The notes under the pieces are model-generated. The model was given only the letters and a program-made list of their open reading frames with translations. It ran no database searches and was not told the DNA's origin. Positions 1 through 4,113 of a DNA stretch of 5,961 nucleotides are shown one piece after another. The translations under genes were made by a program, and so were the position numbers. Numbering within the stretch: the stretch's first letter is position 1; each line of letters opens with the position of its first letter. Source of the DNA: Spirochaeta sp. (GTDB lineage: Bacteria > Spirochaetota > Spirochaetia > Spirochaetales_E > Spirochaetaceae_B); the NCBI GenBank assembly GCA_030590585.1, contig JAUUYD010000162.1, positions 1-5,961 on the forward strand, read 5' to 3'.

Positions 1-384
1 ACATACTGCCGACTTATCCGCAAAGAAGATGGTATTATCAACTGGGATCTTCCTGCTCATCATATAGAAAGGATGGTGAGAGCTTTTACTCCCTGGCCCA
101 AAACGCGAAGCACATTGGGGACTGATACATTGGTAATTCTTGAATCATCCGTACTACCTGCTGCTGGCGAAAAAACAGAGGAAAAATCCATGGAGGCCGC
201 TGTTCCGGGTATGGTTCTGGGAGTGGACAAATCCCGAGGTATCCTGATACAAACTGGGGATGGTATTCTGGCAGTAACAAAACTTCAGCTGGCGTCCCGG
301 AAACCCCTGGATTTCCGATCCTTTTTGAACGGGGTTACTCTGGATAACGGCATAATACTGGGAGATAAAGTTCATGAGTCCTGA
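1..384 (+). CDS. fmt: Methionyl-tRNA formyltransferase, C-terminal part (5' end outside window)
   Basis: The frame is open from base 1 to the TGA at 382-384, giving the last 127 residues of a protein whose family is usually a little over 300 residues. The enzyme transfers a formyl group from 10-formyl-tetrahydrofolate to Met-tRNA(fMet) in the cytoplasm for translation initiation. What is seen: the segment KEDGIINW near residues 8-15, then IERMVRAFTPWP near residues 22-33. This matches the start of the Fmt C-terminal domain (family pattern KEDG.IDW...A..I.R..RAF.PWP). A beta-rich tail follows with GMVLGVDKSRGILIQTGDG, typical of the OB-like tRNA-binding end. The catalytic N-terminal domain is outside the window. 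The gene overlaps the next by 11 bases, so the two are probably one transcript and translationally coupled. In many bacteria def lies just upstream of fmt; that cannot be checked here. Confidence 0.93.
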   Translation, partial: TYCRLIRKEDGIINWDLPAHHIERMVRAFTPWPKTRSTLGTDTLVILESSVLPAAGEKTEEKSMEAAVPGMVLGVDKSRGILIQTGDGILAVTKLQLASRKPLDFRSFLNGVTLDNGIILGDKVHES

Positions 385-1510
385 ACAAGATAAAGAATCC
401 TCTGCGAAAGGCAGCAGCCGCAGCACAGATGCCGACAGCGGACTGAAAAAAAAGAACCGTCGAAATGCATCTGATTTTATACCGGGTTCACCAAACGCCG
501 TTTCCGACAGTCTTTCCGTGCAGGTTGACGATCCAACTGAACGCCGATATTTCCGTCGTTCTCTCTACATAGTAGGAGGGGCATTTCTTGTAATGCTTTT
601 CTTTTTCACAGTGTTCTTTTTTCTGGCGGTCCGCGGGGCTGAGAGGACAGTTGTTCCAAATATTGTTGAAAAAGACCTTGTTGATTCCCTGGTTATGCTG
701 CAGGAAAGGGAGCTATATCCCCGTATACAGGTGAAATACACCGGTGATCCTTCGGATAAGGGTATTGTAATCGATCAGGACCCCGAACCCGGCCTGTATG
801 TAAAAGCAGGCCGGCGGGTAATAGTCACTGTCAGTATGGGAGCTATCGTAGATAATGTTGAAGATTATGTCGGAAAAACCATTACCGAAGTACGTGGCCG
901 TCTGGCTTCACTCTTCTCAACATTCAAACCCCTCCTTGTTATCCGGGAGCCTGTAACATATGTATATGATGATTCGAAACCGGGTACAGTTCTTTCTCAG
1001 ACACCCCCTGCCGGTACGCCTCTTGGAGAACCTGAGGACCTGATACTCATTGTCAGCCGGGGCAGCCTGGATAAGCCCATCAAACTTCCCGACTGGGAGA
1101 AATACAGCGTCGATAACGCCATAAGATCTCTCTCTCATCTGCCTCTTCCATTTATTTTTGTTGAAGATCGTGTAGAACCTGCCGGAACAGTGGCCAGGGT
1201 TACATCTCAATCTCCCCTTCCCGAATCGGAGGTGGGACTCGATCGAACCATAATCATTCGCTACAGCCGGCCTGAATCCTGGCCTGAAGAATTCCATTAT
1301 GGTTTATTTGACTTTACACTTCCTGAGTATCCTGTCCCCGTTCTGCTTGAAGTTATCATCAGGGAACCCGGTGCCGAAGACCGCAAGTTGTTTTCAATGC
1401 CGCATTCCGGCGGCAGGTTCTCATTTCCCTATGTGGTTCCTGTTGGTACCGGCATTCTTGTGATGGTGAATGGAGATGAAATAACCCGATACGATGTTTT
1501 ATCGGAATGA
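374..1510 (+). CDS. Single-pass membrane protein with three PASTA-like repeats
   Basis: 378 residues. The ATG at 374 lies inside the end of fmt, with a GGAG ribosome site at 361-364, 9 bases upstream. Residues 1-63 are charged and polar with a KKKNRR stretch, probably cytoplasmic. Residues 64-86 form one hydrophobic segment (LYIVGGAFLVMLFFFTVFFF). Three PASTA-like units follow at about 90-155, 157-228 and 232-298; unit 1 has VVPNIV and DQDPEPG, unit 2 has LSQTPPAGT, and unit 3 has LPDW and TSQSPLP. Residues 300-378 form a proline-rich C-terminal region I do not recognise. PASTA domains are known from Ser/Thr kinases and penicillin-binding proteins, where several bind peptidoglycan fragments. 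Here there is no kinase or transpeptidase, so the protein is probably a periplasmic peptidoglycan sensor or anchor (inference). An A8 run at 446-453 encodes the lysines of residues 25-27. Confidence 0.88.
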   Translation: MSPEQDKESSAKGSSRSTDADSGLKKKNRRNASDFIPGSPNAVSDSLSVQVDDPTERRYFRRSLYIVGGAFLVMLFFFTVFFFLAVRGAERTVVPNIVEKDLVDSLVMLQERELYPRIQVKYTGDPSDKGIVIDQDPEPGLYVKAGRRVIVTVSMGAIVDNVEDYVGKTITEVRGRLASLFSTFKPLLVIREPVTYVYDDSKPGTVLSQTPPAGTPLGEPEDLILIVSRGSLDKPIKLPDWEKYSVDNAIRSLSHLPLPFIFVEDRVEPAGTVARVTSQSPLPESEVGLDRTIIIRYSRPESWPEEFHYGLFDFTLPEYPVPVLLEVIIREPGAEDRKLFSMPHSGGRFSFPYVVPVGTGILVMVNGDEITRYDVLSE

Positions 1511-1522
1511 TATAAGAGAAGA

Positions 1523-2356
1523 CTAATAATCCTGAAGCAGCGCCTCCCTCAGAGTGGAGGTGTTTTCATGCCAGAACAGCAGCATGTTTTGCTGAACACC
1601 ATCGAAGTACTCATTCTGCATCCTCACCGCATCAACCCCAATCCATCGCCAATGCCAACTTTCCCATTTATACCCCGTTACCGACTCCATTTTTTGCGGA
1701 TAGGAAAGACTCCAGCCGAAATCATCAGCGTTTTCATTCATCCAGAGCCCGGGAGTACTGACCGCGAACGCATTGGTGATATCACCCAGATCGACAGTTG
1801 TTCCCAGCTGATGCTGACTCGTTCCCGCTCTCGCCGAGTAACGCGAAGCCGCCTCTTCGCCGTCCCTCTCCGCGAATCTTTTAAATAGATCCTGCTGATA
1901 TTCGTACGATCTGTAAGCCGATGAAACCCGCAGTGTCACTCCATCCCCATCAGCTGCCTGAATCAGCTTCAATAGTTCTTCGGCAGTCCTGGAATCAAGT
2001 GTCAGCCCGTCTCTTCCCGTCCGAATATCCGGGTATGCAGCCAGTTTTATGATTTCCCCGGGAATAAAATCCGGATTGAGGGCATGGTCTTTATCCACTA
2101 GAAAAAGATATTCAGGCTGCATTTCCAGCATCCGGGCTGCAATGGATAAAAAATCATTTGGATTCTCTACAGCTGCCGCGGGCAGGTTTTTAAGACCTTC
2201 TTCAAATTCAACCATATTGAAGCTGAACTTTTCATGAAGAATACCCTTACTGACCTCTGGCGTGCTGACTTCCAGTCTTTGAGCTTCTCCCTTATCAGCC
2301 GGACAGCCGGATAAAAAGAGAAGTGAAATCAGTATCAGAGCTTGAAAAAACTTCAT
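1523..2356 (-). CDS. M15/VanY-type D-alanyl-D-alanine carboxypeptidase lipoprotein
   Basis: 277 residues, read from the ATG at 2356 down to 1523. Residues 1-17 are a lipoprotein signal peptide (MKFFQALILISLLFLSG) with lipobox LSGC, so Cys18 should be lipidated and the enzyme tethered in the periplasm. The catalytic domain is at about 80-250. Arg149 lies in SSAYRSY, the conserved substrate-binding strand. The zinc ligands His182 and Asp189 are in SQHQLGTTVDLG. Glu232 and His235 are in WESWHWRW and match the Glu-x-x-His pair that VanX/VanY enzymes use as catalytic base and third ligand. All key residues are present, so it is probably active in removing the terminal D-Ala from peptidoglycan stem peptides. 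The start fits the signal peptide, but I see no good ribosome site before it. It is convergent with the PASTA gene (12-base gap). Acting on a different D,D- or L,D-peptide bond is possible. Confidence 0.9.
   Translation of the reverse strand: MKFFQALILISLLFLSGCPADKGEAQRLEVSTPEVSKGILHEKFSFNMVEFEEGLKNLPAAAVENPNDFLSIAARMLEMQPEYLFLVDKDHALNPDFIPGEIIKLAAYPDIRTGRDGLTLDSRTAEELLKLIQAADGDGVTLRVSSAYRSYEYQQDLFKRFAERDGEEAASRYSARAGTSQHQLGTTVDLGDITNAFAVSTPGLWMNENADDFGWSLSYPQKMESVTGYKWESWHWRWIGVDAVRMQNEYFDGVQQNMLLFWHENTSTLREALLQDY
1541..1566 (+). terminator. Probable rho-independent terminator of the fmt-PASTA operon
   Basis: A 7-pair stem, CGCCTCC (1541-1547) with GGAGGTG (1556-1562) including one G-T pair, closes an 8-base loop and is followed by TTTT at 1563-1566. 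It starts 31 bases after the PASTA gene stop. It lies within the last codons of the convergent carboxypeptidase gene, on the opposite strand. The T run is short, so efficiency is uncertain. No T run follows the hairpin on the minus strand, so it is not bidirectional. Confidence 0.5.
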
Positions 2357-2364
2357 CAGATGAG

Positions 2365-2394
2365 ATTAACCCAGTGTCCCCCAGCTTGTCACAA
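2365..2394 (-). promoter_or_regulatory. Weak promoter-like sequence for the carboxypeptidase gene
   Basis: On the minus strand, TTGTGA (2394-2389) and GTTAAT (2370-2365) each match the sigma-70 consensus at 4 of 6 bases and are separated by 18 bases. The predicted start of transcription would fall only a few bases before the ATG at 2356, giving almost no leader, which fits the absence of a ribosome site but is unusual. The -35-like part lies in the left arm of the inverted repeat at 2373-2393. Confidence 0.25.
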
Positions 2395-2495
2395 ATTATT
2401 TTCCATGGCCTGGAGTGAGTTTCGACGGATCTGGAGAAATCTCTGGAGCGGGTTGAAGTAACTTTTACAAAAAGTGTGACAAGCTGAGGAACACT
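2373..2495. repeat. 21-base inverted repeat with 81-base spacer (MITE-like or paired operator)
   Basis: The left arm (2373-2393) and right arm (2475-2495) are reverse complements at 19 of 21 positions; the inner 12 bases (CAGCTTGTCACA against TGTGACAAGCTG) are perfect. The mismatches are the C/A pairs 2381/2487 and 2378/2490. The arms lie in the divergent intergenic region, each pointing at one of the flanking genes and ending 16 bases from the ATG at 2356 and 27 bases from the GTG at 2523. The spacer has no convincing gene; the motif CTGGAG occurs three times in it (2410, 2431, 2443). No clear target-site duplication flanks the arms. It may be a short non-autonomous mobile element or two copies of a regulator site. 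Confidence 0.7.
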
Positions 2496-2510
2496 ATCTA
2501 AAGTTCACGC

Positions 2511-2516
2511 TATAAT
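2511..2516 (+). promoter_or_regulatory. Consensus -10 box (TATAAT) upstream of the TPR gene
   Basis: A perfect TATAAT sits 6 bases before the GTG at 2523. The best -35 candidate at a 17-base spacing, GGAACA (2488-2493), matches only 3 of 6 consensus bases and lies inside the right arm of the inverted repeat. If used, transcription would start at about 2523, so translation from the GTG would be leaderless, whereas the in-frame ATG at 2565 would have a leader of about 42 bases with AAGGA at 2555-2559. Confidence 0.45.
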
Positions 2517-2522
2517 GAAGAA

Positions 2523-4016
2523 GTGAGTACGTTTTCAGAAGCTCTGGGAGAAGCAAGGACGATTATGGATCGGGGAGGGTTTCGGGAATCCTTCACCCGG
2601 CTTGTTGATATTCCCGTAACACGTCCCGATGAACTCTTTTCCAAAATTGCTTTGATGGCAGATGCCGGAATTGCTCTACGGGACGAATCAATCCTTGAAT
2701 ACGGACTTTATCTTCTGGAGCATCATTCAAAGGATATTCTCGCCGTCCCGTCTTTTGCAGCATTTTTTTGGTTTAATATTGCCAATCTCAGAGCAAATCT
2801 TCTGGCGGTGAAAGAATCTGAAGGAGGACAGCGCTGCTGGTATGATCGTAAACAAAGCTCTTCAGCCCGGGAGGCTTACAATAAAGCTTACAGAACTGCC
2901 GGGGAGGATGAAGCTCTTAAAGTCCGCATCCTCACAGCTCATGCCGGATTTCTGATGGGGCTTGGGCGGGACTGGGAAGCATTCGGGCTTTTTCATAAAG
3001 CGGCAAAACTGGATATTGATGACGATGAGGCCCTTTACGGTCGAACTGAAGCTCTCATCGGCCTGGCCGGTACAGCACCGTCTCTGGAGAAAGAGCTGCT
3101 TAAGGAAGCTGCCGACCATCTTGAATCAATGATGGAGGAAGAAGAAGGCCCGGGGCGGGATGAACGTGCTGAGGGTATGGCCTCCCATCTGGCGGACCGT
3201 CTGGAAACTGCCGACAGGGAAGAATCCGTCACATATCCCAAGAACAGTGTTGTTACAAATACCGACAGGGAACACACTATGGTGATGTATTCCCTTGAGA
3301 ATTGTCTCTATCTGACTCCCTGTGCCTCCTGCAGGAGATGTGACAGGGCTGTGGGAGATGCTGCCGCCCTTGGAGCCCATCATGCAGTTGTCGGAGGGAA
3401 TAAATCGGGCCGCTACCGGAAGACGGCGATTCTCACAGGAAGGCTTACAGAAAGGTATCGGGCTCTCAGGGTGGCTCTCATTGATCATTACCGTCAGACT
3501 GACATTCCTGACGGTTCGGACCATCAGCCGCATTTTCCTGAAGTGGAAGACTGGTATCCCGTACCTCCTGCAACCGCCGGACTGATTACGGCTTTGGCAG
3601 GAAGCGGGGCCATGCTTGAGGGAATGGCCGCATGTGTTGCCTTGTTTATCGGACGCGATGTTACCGGCCCGGTACGGATCGATCATATTTTCGGATCTCC
3701 CGCTGCTCCGGGCTCCGCTCTGAAGAATGAGAAAAATCCGGCACTGCATGGTTTCTGGGATCTATGGGCTGACGGCGCAGACGGTATGGTAAATGGCGCG
3801 GATCTTACAAAGATATTCAGCAGTTCTCTTTACTCAGCTGAAGTGGAAAAGCTGTCCCTCGATTCTGCTGCCCTGACGGAAAAAACCCTCGGTTTACTCG
3901 CCTGGTTCAGAAACCTGATTGGTTATCTCATCAGAATGGCAGACAGGGATGCCAGAGGTGAAATTGAAGATCCGCCTCTCTGGCCGCTTCAGCCATTTGT
4001 ACTTCCCAACCGATAA
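2523..4016 (+). CDS. TPR protein with LA2681-like HEPN-type C-terminal region and cysteine cluster
   Basis: 497 residues from the GTG at 2523. Residues 1-60 and about 115-205 are helical repeats of TPR type; the clearest is RILTAHAGFLMGLGRDWEAF (135-154), followed by FHKAAKLDIDDDEALYGRTE. An acidic stretch follows (203-215). Residues 247-497 match, by remembered pattern, the LA2681-like family: an N.LFLNP-like block (ENCLYLTP, 259-266), a later helix (RLTERYRALRVALIDHY, 307-323), FWDLW at 411-415, and a last helix with the HEPN position RNxxxH. Here that motif reads RNLIGY (463-468), with Tyr instead of His, so RNase activity is doubtful. C261, C267, C270 and C273 could bind a metal. TPRs usually mediate protein contacts; cytoplasmic, as no signal peptide is seen. 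The start is uncertain: the in-frame ATG at 2565 (residue 15) has a better ribosome site (AAGGA, 5 bases upstream), but would cut into the first helix. Function unknown. Confidence 0.82.
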   Translation: MSTFSEALGEARTIMDRGGFRESFTRLVDIPVTRPDELFSKIALMADAGIALRDESILEYGLYLLEHHSKDILAVPSFAAFFWFNIANLRANLLAVKESEGGQRCWYDRKQSSSAREAYNKAYRTAGEDEALKVRILTAHAGFLMGLGRDWEAFGLFHKAAKLDIDDDEALYGRTEALIGLAGTAPSLEKELLKEAADHLESMMEEEEGPGRDERAEGMASHLADRLETADREESVTYPKNSVVTNTDREHTMVMYSLENCLYLTPCASCRRCDRAVGDAAALGAHHAVVGGNKSGRYRKTAILTGRLTERYRALRVALIDHYRQTDIPDGSDHQPHFPEVEDWYPVPPATAGLITALAGSGAMLEGMAACVALFIGRDVTGPVRIDHIFGSPAAPGSALKNEKNPALHGFWDLWADGADGMVNGADLTKIFSSSLYSAEVEKLSLDSAALTEKTLGLLAWFRNLIGYLIRMADRDARGEIEDPPLWPLQPFVLPNR

Positions 4017-4028
4017 GATTTGAATTGC

Positions 4029-4058
4029 TTGCCCGCTGTTGCAGGAGGTGGCTATAAT
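4029..4058 (+). promoter_or_regulatory. Promoter-like sequence before the last gene
   Basis: TTGCCC (4029-4034, 4 of 6 against consensus) and TATAAT (4053-4058, 6 of 6) are separated by 18 bases. Transcription would start near 4065, leaving a leader of about 41 bases before the ATG at 4106. This would allow the last gene to be expressed separately from the TPR gene. The -10 and the bases after it, CTATAATGATGAAGT, match the sequence before the TPR gene (2510-2524) at 14 of 15 positions. Confidence 0.5.
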
Positions 4059-4113
4059 GATGAAGTATTCGCGAATCAATATTTTCTTGACAAGGATAGT
4101 CTTTCATGTCTGA
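4057..4113 (+). CDS. Possible 18-residue leader peptide overlapping the next gene
   Basis: A strong ribosome site, AGGAGGT at 4043-4049, lies 7 bases before an ATG at 4057. That opens an 18-codon frame, MMKYSRINIFLTRIVFHV, ending with TGA at 4111-4113, inside the first codons of the next gene. It is in a different frame from that gene. The best ribosome site in the gap therefore serves this ORF rather than the large gene, which suggests translational coupling. The peptide has no run of a single amino acid that would mark a classic attenuator. If transcription starts from the TATAAT at 4053-4058 the ORF would lose its ribosome site, so it could be translated only on longer transcripts reading through from the TPR gene. 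It may be chance. Confidence 0.35.
   Translation: MMKYSRINIFLTRIVFHV

Noticed and set aside
446..453. A8 run in the PASTA gene as a phase-variation site
   Set aside because: It encodes an ordinary lysine stretch in a cytoplasmic basic tail, and A runs of this length are common; no supporting signal.
1486..1505. A 6-pair hairpin (CCGATA with TATCGG) that could terminate the minus-strand carboxypeptidase transcript
   Set aside because: The stem is short, it is AT-rich in part, and no real T run follows on the minus strand; it lies within the PASTA coding sequence.
2405..2461. An 18-residue Trp/Arg-rich ORF (ATG at 2405, TAA at 2459-2461) inside the spacer of the inverted repeat
   Set aside because: It has no ribosome site upstream, is very short, and its tryptophans follow from the repeated CTGGAG motif. 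Chance is the simplest explanation.
3126..3749. A 207-codon minus-strand frame opposite the TPR gene
   Set aside because: Its translation is low in recognisable structure, it has no ribosome site, and the + strand frame has clear TPR-type repeats and family-like blocks across the same bases.
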